Source: Latrodectus hesperus (taxonomy: Eukaryota > Arthropoda > Arachnida > Araneae > Theridiidae). Taken from it: 64,000 nucleotides of DNA. This document shows positions 10,872 through 24,229 of the stretch, one piece after another. Each line of letters begins with the position of its first letter. The first letter of the stretch is position 1. The stretch spans positions 95,866-159,865 of the forward strand of contig JAJQOW010000179.1 in NCBI GenBank assembly GCA_037975125.1, given 5' to 3'. The notes under the pieces were generated by a model. That model was given only the letters and a program-made list of their open reading frames with translations, did not search any database and was not told the DNA's origin. Position numbers and translations under genes: made by a program.

Positions 10872-13108
10872 AACATATTAGAAGTATAATAAAGTAAATT
10901 ATAAACTCACAACTCAAGATGCTACTCTCTACTGACATTTCTTTTTTTATTATATTTACTTTTCCACGTCACTTATAATTTCCTATGCTTTATAAACGTG
11001 TATTATATTTAGAAACTGTTTTTCATAAAATACTACATCATATAAGTAAGAATAAAAAATGACACACTATGGTGATTCAACCCTGATATTGCTGAAACTC
11101 ATTGTTTGCAAACTGTTGATCTCAATGAATTTGGTATGTAAAATTTCATATTATATTGTTTTACGGATTGGATATGAGAAGATAATTCCTATAAAAATAT
11201 TTGCTTTTATATTCTATTAAAATGTTAATGCTTTATAGTTTTTACGCCGTTAGTTCGTATTAAAATAAGTTACAACTAACTAAACAACCAAGTCTAATAT
11301 TTTTTCAAGTTTAATCGTTTTCGAATATCACCTATATTTGATAAAAGTCACATGAAATATACAAATTATTAGTTTAAATGTTATTAATTTAGATAGTTTT
11401 TGAAAGGCTTAAATTAAGAGAAATATAGTAAATAAACGTAAAATGGTGTTTACATGCTCCACACATCTAAACACAATAATTAAAGCTTTTCACTTTAAAA
11501 TCAGTTACTTCTAATTTCCGTAAAACATATTGAAATTACAAATTACAGTTCAAAATATACAATATTAATATATTAATGAAATGAACTGGAAAAAAAGCCT
11601 TGCTTATAAACAATAAAACAAAAAAGTTAAGTACGTTTTAAATTTAATAAATTAATCAATTATATTTTACTTATACTAAGTATGAGAAAATTATTTACAA
11701 GAATCATAGCAAATTCATTTAGAAAAAAATATGCCAAAATAATTTATCTATGAATAAATTATTTACCACTTATTGCAGCTGAAGTTAATTAAAATATAAA
11801 ATTAGTAAATTATTTTTGAATGGAAGCTAATCGGTTATTACAGTAAATGAGTTGCTTTATTGATGATCAAAAATGTCTCCAAAATAAAATTCATTTCTAA
11901 AAAAATACTAATTGCAAATTAGAAATATTGTTTTTCTCATTAAGTTTTATACGAATTACATTGTTTTTCTAAGCTGAAAATTAACACCATTTCTAAGGCA
12001 GTACAAAAAATCAACATAAATAACTTCGGAAAATATTTACTTTATTTTTTATTTCACATCAAAACTAAACATGAGGAGATTTTTCACTAAAGAAATTCCC
12101 TTGCGTTTGATTCAATAGAAACTTACTTTACTTATAAATGCTTATTTAATACATGTGAACAATTAGATAGAATAAAGCATACACACAGCATTTCCAAACA
12201 TGATTGAAACACGTTCTCAAGTTCCTAAATTTAAGGTAAATTATAAATAAGCTCAAATTTGAAAATATTAAATTCTTAACCTATAAATGGTAATGCAAAT
12301 CTGAATATTAAAGTCCGGTAAAAATTTGTGATAAATACAAAACTTATTTTTAATACAAATAGAAATGCAGATGCATAAAAAGATCTGAATATTTACTCCA
12401 TCAGCTATTATCAATAAAAGTCAATAAATTGTAATGCCGATTATTTCTAAGTGAGTTTTCTCAGAAAAAAAAATCTAAAACACGACAAATTTCTAACATC
12501 CATCTAGAGATAAGAAAGTTACAATTTTTTAATAAAAATCTTTATATAGTAGGTTATTTAAAAAAAATTCATTATAACTCATACATAGAAATATTTCACC
12601 AATGACACAAAGAATGACTATTACATTTATTTTAAATTACATAGTTATGAGATAAAATTTAAAACTATTAATTGCAATTGTTCATTAATTATTTTAACTA
12701 AATTTATTAACAAATTCTTCAAATTATTTTTCACTAACTCAAATTAAAACGCCTAAAAATTGAAATCTTTAGAAAAACTACAAATTATCTGAAGAATGTA
12801 ACTGTAAATAAGAATAATCTTTTCACTGAAACTATTTGCATTTTAGTCATTTATATCATGATCAGAAATTTCCAATTTCAACTTTTCTAGATTAATCATT
12901 TAAATTACCTTTTCATTAAGGACTATTTTTAAAAGGGTTTGGTTTTCAATTTGAAATAAATAAGCTTCTCCAATATAAAAAAAAAATTCAATGTAAGTTT
13001 TTACAGCAGGAATTTGGTTAAGTTTGTCGCTTCATCGTCATTTTATACACACAATGATTAATTAATCTGTATCAATTTAAAATATATTCTAAACCATTAC
13101 AAATATCT
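10872..13108. other. AT-rich DNA, nothing recognised
   Basis: Long low-complexity AT-rich stretch with no supported coding region, RNA gene or bounded element. Confidence 0.6.
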
Positions 13109-13190
13109 AAGTCCAGGTTGGATTCGAAACCACGAACAGTTGAACGTTGAACCGAAGGCAAAAGAGATAACCATTCGGTCACCATCTCTA
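13109..13190 (-). mobile_element. SINE-A head fragment, degenerate
   Basis: The minus strand reads ccgaatggttatctcttttg then ccttcggttcaacgttcaac and a B-box-like ttcgtggtttcgaatcc. This is the tRNA-like head of the SINE-A family found complete at 50,374 and 56,419. The body is missing or unrecognisable. Confidence 0.65.
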
Positions 13191-13286
13191 TCGCTTGCTG
13201 TTTGTGTACACAGCAATTTTTCTTTACAATATTACAAGCGGAAATAATTATTGATTGAAATTGTCTTCGAACACTAAGTAAAAATG

Positions 13287-13288
<2 letters not shown>

Positions 13289-13347
<59 letters not shown>
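13289..13347. repeat. (TA)n microsatellite
   Basis: About 29 AT dinucleotides beside the SINE-A fragment. Confidence 0.95.
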
Positions 13348-13350
<3 letters not shown>

Positions 13351-15169
13351 CTTGCTTTAAGACACGCATTTTTTTACAATGTAATTGACAATTCAAACAT
13401 ATTTAATACTTTTTCAGAATAAAAATCTTGTACATATTTAAAAAAATTTCTACTTTTAACTTCATATTTCTCATTATTATGATAAAATGAAACAATAGCT
13501 TAACTAAATTATTATCATACAATTAAAAACAGAAAGGATTGCACTTTTAGGTTCACTTGGGGAAAATGACATAAAAAACAATGAAGCTGTATTAAAATTG
13601 CCTATTTCCTACTATTTTTATGTAAACAAAATAAAATTTTAAAAATAACTTTATTTTGGATCTCAGATAGTAGTAAATTTTTAACGTCACATACTTAAGC
13701 AAATAGTTAAAGCAAATATATATTCATTTTCAAAACATTTTTATTATTTTTTAAATCAATTTTTCATTTAAAAGAATGATATTCAAACCAAATAATTAAT
13801 TCCTAACTATACAATGCCTTATATTTAATAAATTTTTAAATAAATAAAATTAATCGCTTTAACCACGCTTTAATTTAAACTAATTTTTTTTAAATTCAAC
13901 ACCATAAAAATTTAATTTGTGATCATTCAGATGAATTCCGATTATAAAAAATTAAGCCATTCCATGCTGTTTCTTATGACAAAAGCTCAAATATATTCAA
14001 AACATTAATTTATAAATATGAATTAACAGCAATCTTACTATTTTCATGTGAACACCTAAATTTAATAAAAAAAATATGCAAAACATTTTAAAACTTTTAA
14101 TTTTGAAACAAAAATAATACTCATGTTGCCATTTAAATTGTATAATGAAACTTACACTATATTTTAAAATGTTTAATAACTTAAAATAAATTTTTAAAAC
14201 ATTTAAAGTAGATTATACTTAAGAACGATTAAATATTTACTGAGAAATTATCCATATTGAAAGATGCAAACAGCGAAATAATTATTTTATTTGTTATGTA
14301 CTTTTTATTCGTTTGAATTTCTGTGTTTTGCATTAGTATAAGCCATATAATGATTAATTTATTTAGCATTTAATGATTAATAAAAACTTTAAATAAAATT
14401 AATGGACCATTAATTTATTTCTTAGTCTACATCAAACATCTATATCGAATTAGTGTTAATGACAAGTTCTTTATTTTTATTTTATAGTTCCATACGGATT
14501 ATTAATGAAATAAGTTTGATGAGCACAAAAATCGTTAATTAAAGAGATGTTTAATGATTGAAATATTTAATTTCATTTTTAATCCGAATTTTTATGAATC
14601 TAATTAAATTAATTGCGATGAACTAATATCATAATTTTAACTATCAACTTAATATATTATTCTCAAAATTTCCACATAACTTATTTAGAACAAAAAAAAA
14701 TTAATAAAATTGTTAATTATAATAAAGAACTAAATATGTTGCGAACTAGAAAATTATATTTCAAATTAATAATTGATTCATTTACTTTTTTTATGTCTAT
14801 TATTTATTTCGTTTATTACGGTATTCAATATTCGAATTCTATCAACTAAAAAAATGGAATGATAATAAAATAAAAATATATAAACTGGACACCGTTATGT
14901 AGTATACGAAAACTGTAAAAAGTTTAAAAACTTTTAATTAATACATTGTACATACTTTATTTTACAATAATTATCACTAAAATAAAAAGGATTATCTTTC
15001 CTAAAAGTTAAGAAAAGAACTTTAGTAGTTGTAAATTATAGATAAAGTTTGTTATTAAAACTCAATTATTAGTATTGAAAAACACGACAATTAGTAAAGA
15101 AAACACTGCACAACAGTTTTTGCAATTAACTTTAAAAGATTGAGAGAACAAAAGATATCCGATTTCATA
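13348..15169. other. AT-rich DNA, nothing recognised
   Basis: Very AT-rich, with many short A and T runs and no supported gene. Confidence 0.6.
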
Positions 15170-15360
15170 GTTGGGAATTGAGTTTTTACTTACGAAGTTT
15201 TCAGTCTGACGAAGCGACCTTAAGAACCTCAATCGCAGAGTTCCGCGGCAGAAATGGGGAAAACTCTGAGACTGCAGCGCCCTCGTGCGGTTTCTCCTTC
15301 ACAGCAGCCAATGAAAAGCTGAGGAAAAAATGCTGATTTCGTCATTAGCTTCGTATTCCA
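15170..15360. promoter_or_regulatory. Promoter/insulator-like island (candidate)
   Basis: A roughly 190-base island with several CpGs stands out from AT-rich flanks. On the minus strand, ccgcacgagggcgctgca (15,273-15,290) contains the GAGGGCGCT half of the CTCF consensus but departs from it at two or three upstream positions. A CCAAT box lies at 15,308-15,312. No adjacent coding exon was identified. The regulatory role is inference from motifs only. Confidence 0.3.
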
Positions 15361-16983
15361 TGTTTGGATGATAAAACGTTCTCTTTAGACATAACAATTT
15401 TTTATACTAATTTAAAACTGGAAACAAAGAAGAACTGCATTTCGAGTAAAAATATTAAGTCACACTATAAATGAAAAAAAGAATATATTTCGTAATAAAT
15501 AATGCAACATAGAATATTTTCAAAAAAGTATTCAATATTTTTCTTTAAATTTTAAATTTCTTCAATTTTTACACTAAACGCTGCTTTAAAAAATACAGGA
15601 AATTATTGTTACAAGTAGTTTGTTGCATTTTACCATATTTTATGAATAAAAGCATATTTTGCACTTAATAGCTTTCACTGCAACAGTTATGAAGGAAATT
15701 TTTAAGAATAAAAAGTTATTTTATTCCTTAGACGAATAGTAAAATGATTTTCTCATTTTTGATGTTCTTCGATTTTTAATACAACTTTAATTTTTAAATT
15801 AAACTTAATATTTCCTGGATTCTATATAATTTGTGATAAAGTTAGAGTAAATTTTTTGTAAAAGCATTTAAATAAATTGTTCATAGATTATGTTCATCTC
15901 ATTTGTAACTGCCATCAAATTAGTAAATTTCCAATACATTTCAATGAAACTTTTTAAAGGAAAAAAATAGTCATTTAGAAAACTAATGCTTAAGAAATAA
16001 TTGAAAATATACCGTTTTTATATGAAATGAGGTTTGGATTTAAAGTAATTTTCTTACATTCTTAGTGTCTATCATTATAAATCTTTAATTTTTCCAATCA
16101 TGATAAATTAGTGTTGCTCAGTAAAATGCTTAAGACGTTATAACAATCAGTAGCTATGAATTCAGAAGCAATCAATAGCTGAATGCCGATTTTCCAACGC
16201 AACAAAAGCTGACCATGAAAGTTTATATGAACAGTGAGGACACTAATGTCTAACAAATAGTAACTTAAAAATGATGTGTAACGTAATATATTCAATTTAA
16301 CAATGTATTTCTTTAGTTCAGAAGTTATGAAAATAAAAAATTTACTTAAACAATCTTTCGACAAAAAATATATTTAAATTTATGATTTAATAGATTATAA
16401 ATTTCTTACAACTTTCCAAATTGAATGTAGAAAAATAATTTTCTTTGCTAAGTGTTAATTGGCAAAGAAAAGAAGAAATTTTTTTATTACTAAGCACTTG
16501 TCAAAGTTGAATCCAAAGTTAAAGCTAAATTGTTCTCAAATAGACATACATTAAAAAATACTGATACACAAAATAACAAGGCATACTTTTTCGCAATCTG
16601 ACTACATTTTAGTTGTAAAAATTTCATTATTCCGTTTTATTTTTGCTTCCAAATTTTAACCATATGTTATGACCCCGAAAGAAATTAACATTAAAGAAAT
16701 TTAGAGTTATTAAAAAGGAAAAAAATAAATAAATATATAAATGCATACAGTCATGCGAGTATTTACAATGTGAATTCATAAATTTAATCCCTTTTGCGCA
16801 CTCATAAAGTACAATGTTTATAAATTGAAGACATGTGATAAGCCATCTGCACCCACAGGTAAAAGTGTGTCCGAACCACTAAAAATATCCATTTCAAATT
16901 TAAAGGCATGTTCAATAATCGCTGAATAAACTAACGCCAATCATTTAACTAACGTTCATCATTGCAATCTTCTGGAGTACGCG

Positions 16984-16985
<2 letters not shown>
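15361..16985. other. AT-rich DNA, nothing recognised
   Basis: No gene seen. The minus-strand open frame at 16,098-16,364 has no recognisable domain. Confidence 0.55.

Positions 16986-17050
<65 letters not shown>
16986..17050. repeat. (TA)n microsatellite
   Basis: About 32 TA dinucleotides directly abutting the left edge of the Tc1 copy. Confidence 0.95.
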
Positions 17051-17051
<1 letters not shown>

Positions 17052-18232
17052 CTTGCTGTGATATGCAAATGATTAGATTTTCAGCGCATTCATACAAAGC
17101 AGGCGACAGTAGCGACATCTACAATGTGTATAAAACCAGAGATTTGACAGCAGTTTTCTCATACTCAATTTCCGTTTCAACGTTGTTTTCGGCAAAGAAA
17201 GTTGTTGTAATGCCTCGTGTAAGAAGAAGAAATGCCTATCAGCACGTGTCTGACTTTGATCGAGGAAGGATTATAGCCTACCGGGATTGCGGTTTATCGT
17301 ACCGCAATATTGCTGCTCGCGTCGGTCGAGACCCCATGACTGTTAGCAGAATATATAATCGATGGGTTCAGGACAATCATACGAAACGTCATGCAAGATC
17401 TCAGCGACCCCCCATCACTAACAGCAGAGAAGACAGATATCTTATCCGCATGGTCACAAGGAATCGTACAGCCACGTCAACGAACCCTGAGTCGAGAAAT
17501 GGAGTCATTTGCAAGGCAACAAGTTTCTGCTCGAATGAATCTCGGTTTTGTATACAGGACCATGATGGCCGCATCCGTGTATTGAGGCATCGTGGAAAAC
17601 GCGCATTGCCAGCTTCCATTGGACATCGCCATACTGGCCCATCTGCTGGAGTGGTGGTATGGGGTGCTATCGGATACACGTCTCGATCACCTCTTGTTCA
17701 CATTACCGGCAATTTGAACAGCAACCATTACATTTCCGATGTGTTAAGGCCCGTGGCTCTGCCCTATTTTCGAATCCTCCCTAATGCTTTGTTTCAACAG
17801 GATAATGCACGACCACATGTTGCCCGTACTGTTCTGAACTTTCTTGATACAGAACAGGTTCGACTGTTACCCTGGCCAGCACGTTCTCCTGATCTGTCAC
17901 CAATTGAGAACGTGTGGTCAATGGTTGCCGAGCGATTGGCACGCCATCACTCACCATCCACTCCTGTCGATGAACTGTGGCATAGCGTTGAAGTTGCATG
18001 GACTGAGATCCCCGTACATGCCATACAATCTCTGTTTGACTCCATGCCTAGGCGGATAAATGCTGTTATCGCAGCCAGAGGTGGCTGCTCTGGGTACTGA
18101 TTTCTCAAGATCTATACATCCTAATTTCCCGTAAATCTAATCACTTGTTCTTTCCACTATAATGTATGTGTCCAATAAATATCGTTCTGTTATTTGCATT
18201 CCTTCTTGGTGTAGCAATTTTAATGGCCAGTA

Positions 18233-18235
<3 letters not shown>
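17051..18235 (+). mobile_element. Tc1-like transposon, left end missing
   Basis: The right terminal repeat is intact: it ends ttggtgtagcaattttaatg, gccagtagtg at 18,235 and is followed by TG and (TA)n. The reverse complement (cactactggccattaaaatt) should open the left end, but the left side starts instead at acttgctgtgatatgcaaat straight after the microsatellite. Compared with the family as I recall it, roughly the first 70 bases, including the terminal repeat, are gone. The element could not be mobilised in its present form. Confidence 0.8.
17210..18100 (+). pseudogene. Tc1 transposase, internally deleted but open
   Basis: A DD34E transposase-like reading frame of 296 codons. I start it at the MPRVRRR methionine (17,210), which opens the family's proteins, although the frame stays open upstream to 17,063. 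Residues 1-65 carry the helix-turn-helix DNA-binding region (FDRGRIIAYRDCGLSYRNIA). The catalytic half keeps QQDNARPH (D198) and SPIENVW (E233) with 34 residues between them. The first catalytic aspartate is asparagine (SNESRF, N109). Just before it the frame changes near 17,480 and about 45 codons of the linker are missing; the deletion restores the frame. The open frame therefore looks intact but lacks a catalytic residue and a connecting segment. Its frame continues unbroken through the RGGCSGY C-terminus typical of this family. Confidence 0.8.

Positions 18236-18240
<5 letters not shown>

Positions 18241-18286
<46 letters not shown>
18241..18286. repeat. (TA)n microsatellite
   Basis: About 21 AT dinucleotides between the Tc1 and Tigger copies, ending atgtata. 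Confidence 0.95.
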
Positions 18287-18287
18287 A

Positions 18288-20156
<1,869 letters not shown>

Positions 20157-20721
20157 AATTAGCATTGATATTTCAAAATGCAATAGAGGGATAAATGTTT
20201 CGATTTAAAAATAAAAGAACACTATTTCTACGTAAAATATTTTGAATTATAAAACTCTTGGAAATTTTTAACTAAAACAGAGGGAACTATATCTCTTGAT
20301 AAAGAGCAATTTATTAGTAATAATTCGAATTTTGGTTGTACAACTTATAAATGCTTTTCTTAATTCAGTCCAGAGCTATTACTATGAATGATAGTTGTCC
20401 AATGTTAAAATTAACAACAAACAAAATTAACATTAATATTTCAATAAAATTAACATTGATATTTCAAGATGCAGTAGGACGATCAATATTTTAATTTGAA
20501 AATAAAATAAAAATATTTCTGCGTAAAATAATTTGAATCATAAATCTGTTGAAACATTTTAACTAAAAACTGTAGCGATTTTAACTATATCTCTTGATGA
20601 TATAGGTAATAATTAGAACTTATAAGTAATAATTCGAATTTTGGTTGTAAAACTTATAAATGCTTTTCCTTATTCAATCAAGAGTTAATTCAATTACTAT
20701 GAATGATAGTTGTCCAATGCT
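20157..20721. repeat. Diverged tandem duplication (~265 bp units)
   Basis: Copy 1 (20,157-20,409) and copy 2 (20,445-20,721) share, in order, attgatatttcaa, a ctatatctcttgat block, taataattcgaattttggtt, cttataaatgctttt and ctatgaatgatagttgtcca. Several small indels separate them. No coding sequence. Confidence 0.75.
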
Positions 20722-21129
20722 TCTAATTTTTGTTCACATATACAGCATACATACGAGGAATATGTTAACATTGATTTAAAGTCTAAAAGTAAAATAACAA
20801 GAAATAAGATATTGCGAAGACTATGCGGAAAAATTCAGCAAATTTCAATATAAACGTGATTGTAACCATACAATAATATATACACAAAAACAAAAAAATT
20901 CTATTTTTCATTTATCTTCCCGCAATATCATGAATTTTATTAGGAAAAGATAAACGTACGTAAATAGAAAATAATTAATAAAAATATTTTAGAATATCCA
21001 ATCCTGGTTATGATCATATTTATCTTTGACTTATTAATTATTTATTATTATTATTTAGACACCTCCATAGTAGGTAACATGGAGGCTAAAAGCTGTTGTT
21101 AAGTTTATATTCTATATGTAAAACATAAA
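20722..21129. other. AT-rich DNA, nothing recognised
   Basis: No gene or repeat recognised before the palindrome. Confidence 0.5.
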
Positions 21130-21168
21130 GTGGTTGGGTATAAGTATGATATACTTATACCCAACCAC
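21130..21168. repeat. 39-base perfect palindrome
   Basis: Arms gtggttgggtataagtat (21,130-21,147) and its exact reverse complement (21,151-21,168) around gat. Capable of cruciform or hairpin formation. Not part of a recognised element. Confidence 0.85.
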
Positions 21169-21660
21169 AAATACCCAAGAGATTTCTCGCCAAATCTGCA
21201 TCTGCCATCCTTTGTTTTAATTACAGTGTTTCCGGTTTTCCTTTTGTTGTTAACAATTTGAATTTTTTTTTTGGATTCTTTTGTTGTTTCCAGATTTGAT
21301 TTTTTCTCATGTTTTACGCCATTTTTGCGTAATATTTTTTTAAGTAGCAACAGCGTTAAAATTGCTTGGCGATGAAAGAAAGTCGCAAAGTTCATCAATG
21401 GGGGTTCGCCAATATCCCACTAGTTCCAGTGGTTATTTCTTTCGTTTCAGATGAGATTATGACTACGACACTTCATTAAAATTCTTATTGGGTTTATGGC
21501 GTCAGATAACGTTTAATCTGCTTCACATCGTATTGAGAAGGTGATATAAATCCGACGTCGTCGACGCAGCAAACAAGGCGAAGTTCTCCATAGAATGTCT
21601 GAGAATAGTGTCGAAGTTCATTTGGTTAACAAAATGATTTCTTATATAAAGACCAAAGCA
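21169..21660. other. Unassigned stretch with less AT bias
   Basis: Contains several CpGs (cgacgtcgtcgacgcagc near 21,554) and a 97-codon minus-strand frame (21,105-21,398) rich in lysine that I cannot assign. It could be an old repeat or an exon relic. Confidence 0.3.
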
Positions 21661-23221
21661 TTGGTTTGAAAAGCCGTTTTCTATTATTTCAAACCTTTAA
21701 CATGTTGTCAATAGAATAGAAGAAATAGCAAAATGAAAAAAACTTGACAAACATTCACTTTAGTTATTTTAAATTGGCAAGGACGATTTAAATTTTTAAA
21801 AATTTCGTTAATAGAATTCGAAATCATTAATTGCAATATATATAAACAAAACGGCAACATTAAATTTTCTTTACTCATTGACTGCATATTTGTTTTCCTG
21901 GTGGGCTTTTCATATACAATGGGCAATAATTTTAAAAGACATCGATGACTTATGTGCAATAATTTAACTTACTCTTTTAAAGTATCCTAAAAACATTAAA
22001 AGTGCTTAAAATTTAATTTCATTATTTTAAATGAATTGTGATTTCTAGTATATCTTAAATATGTATCTCACTTTAACATATGTGCAAGTACATATAGATT
22101 CACATTTAACTATATTTTATTTTAGTTATGGAGCAAAATTAGTTAAATTTAGTTGTTATATTAAATCATTTTACCAACTGCAATAATATCCTGTTTTTTT
22201 GTGTGCGCCTAAATTAATTGTTATTTTTGCCGAATGTGTTAAGAAATGAAAAATATCATGAGAGCATTCATATTTTCATAGATATTTAACTATTTTTCTC
22301 TGTGAGCAAGAATAAGAATTTTCAAAAGTTTTAAATATCGGTAACATTTCGCATACTACTTTGAAAATTCATGCCCAAACACGTATTATTTGCATTATAT
22401 TAAACCTAACAATGGATTTTATAATTCGTGACAAAATATGAAATTTAGTAACTAGATAAAGCCAAAATCATATCAGTATTTATTAATAGAAATAATTCTA
22501 TAAATCTTTTAAAACAATTTTATGGCATCTTTAATAGAAAAGTACATTCATTTCATTGTCCAAAAATACATCTTTAACTTTTTCTTATGTATTTATGTTT
22601 TAAATAACTTGACTTGTTTGTTACGAGTAGTCTTCAATGACTGAGGTGTGAATGTGGTAAGCACACATTTAAAAATATTTATTAGTTGGATATTATAACT
22701 TATAAAGCCCAAATGTAATCTATAAACAATATACTATTTTTAAATGCAAATAATTTTCCGCTTATTCTTATTGAAAAGGATATATATAATTCTTTCTCCT
22801 CTGTGTGTGTGTGGGGGGAGGGCTTACCCTCATAAAAAAGGGATCAAAGCATTATTACTACTTCATGTATTATTAATTCTATATTTTTATAGCACAATAC
22901 AGTTAAAAAAAAGAAACCTATCAAATGTTTGTATGAAAATCATATGCGTTTATTAATCATAAATTGGCTAATACAAATGAAGCGACGGACAGCTTATAAC
23001 TAATGTATTATATTATTTAATTGTGTATGTTATAAAATACAGGGAATAAAAATGCATAATTGTAATAAAGTATATTCTTTAAGATTTTTTCTTTTCTTTT
23101 CAAACTTCTAACATTTAATAACAATGTCAACGATTTAGAGACAATATAAGTTCTCAGGCAAACACAGAAGCAGAAGACAACGAAAGAGAAGTAAGCGCAA
23201 AAACAGAAGAGTAGAAATATA
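21661..23221. other. AT-rich DNA, nothing recognised
   Basis: A short gtgtgtgtgtgggggg run occurs near 22,802. Open frames here have no recognisable domains. Confidence 0.55.
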
Positions 23222-23335
23222 AACCAATGTACTGCGCATGCGTAAGATCTTAATTCCATCGCTTCAGTGTGTGGTACTTTTCGACATGTCGCTCGCGTGT
23301 AGCAGCATTATCGGGAAGTGTACGCCTTAGAGTAA
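23222..23335. promoter_or_regulatory. NRF1/CCAAT-type promoter candidate
   Basis: ccaat at 23,224-23,228 is followed by tgcgcatgcgta at 23,233-23,244, one base away from the NRF1 consensus (YGCGCAYGCGCR). Next comes a CpG-bearing stretch with an ATG at 23,286 that reads only 14 codons (MSLACS...). The flanking DNA is AT-rich. On the left side the plus strand is purine-rich. This is consistent with a promoter and 5' UTR, possibly bidirectional, but no downstream exon was found. Confidence 0.3.
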
Positions 23336-24229
23336 AAATTGTCTACTGGCTTACCTCAAATCTTTGGACAAAGATGCATTGCACAGTGTTAACAAAATAT
23401 AAGCTTCCATTTAATTTTTAATATTAGTACCTAGTTGTGGAAAGTTCATTATGACATTGACATCAGTGAATTATGAATGATCTATAATTTAATTACAAAT
23501 GGAATTAGATTTGTAATTAACTTATAATTGAAATAGATAGTAAAGAGAGGAGTTATGTAATAGAGTAGATTTTTAATTAATTTATAGGAAAAAAGAAATT
23601 AAAAATGCATGTTTCTGCAGTTTATCCTAAACCAATAAAGTCCCAAACCCATCAAGCTGAAGTATAGAAATCTTTCTGCTAAAAACACCGTTCAGTTTTC
23701 CGATATCAAATATGTCTGATTATTGCATTTATCTTTTATATATTCATTAAATAACGCATATAAATTTTAAAATATAAAACAGCAGAATTATGGTGTAAAT
23801 GCTATGGGTGCACTTTTATCACTCATTATCAACTAATTAATAGAACTTGTTTCTTGAAAAATAACAAACAGTATCACATATCCATCTATGTTGCCATTTC
23901 TGCAGCCGAATAGTTTTGTAAATACTAATAATTGTCACAATAAAATTCGGTTGATAATGTATAATTTACACTTTTCATGATTTAATCATATTTTAGAATG
24001 ATTATGATGGAAGAACTAATTAAAATTTGATACTCAAACAATTTTAGTTTTCTTCCTAAAATATTTGGTACAACTTTTGCATTTGAATGCAGAAATTTGA
24101 CTATTTTTTATCAATTGGCGATTTATTGGGATCGTAATAGAGAATATTTGTGCGATCTTCTACAACATTTGCCAGAATATGTTTGTATTTCCCACTTTAA
24201 GCAAAACTGAGAAAAATTGTTAGGAACAA
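23336..24229. other. AT-rich DNA, nothing recognised
   Basis: No supported gene. It ends at the (ggtt)n that is the 3' tail of the minus-strand LINE. Confidence 0.55.

Noticed and set aside
17391..18059. Additional open frames overlapping the Tc1 transposase on both strands
   Set aside because: Shadows of the coding frame. The 17,391 frame is the original transposase frame before the compensating deletion, not a separate gene.
23017..23259. Minus-strand frame rich in F and C as a membrane protein
   Set aside because: Explained by a pyrimidine-rich strand. No homologous feature or start context.
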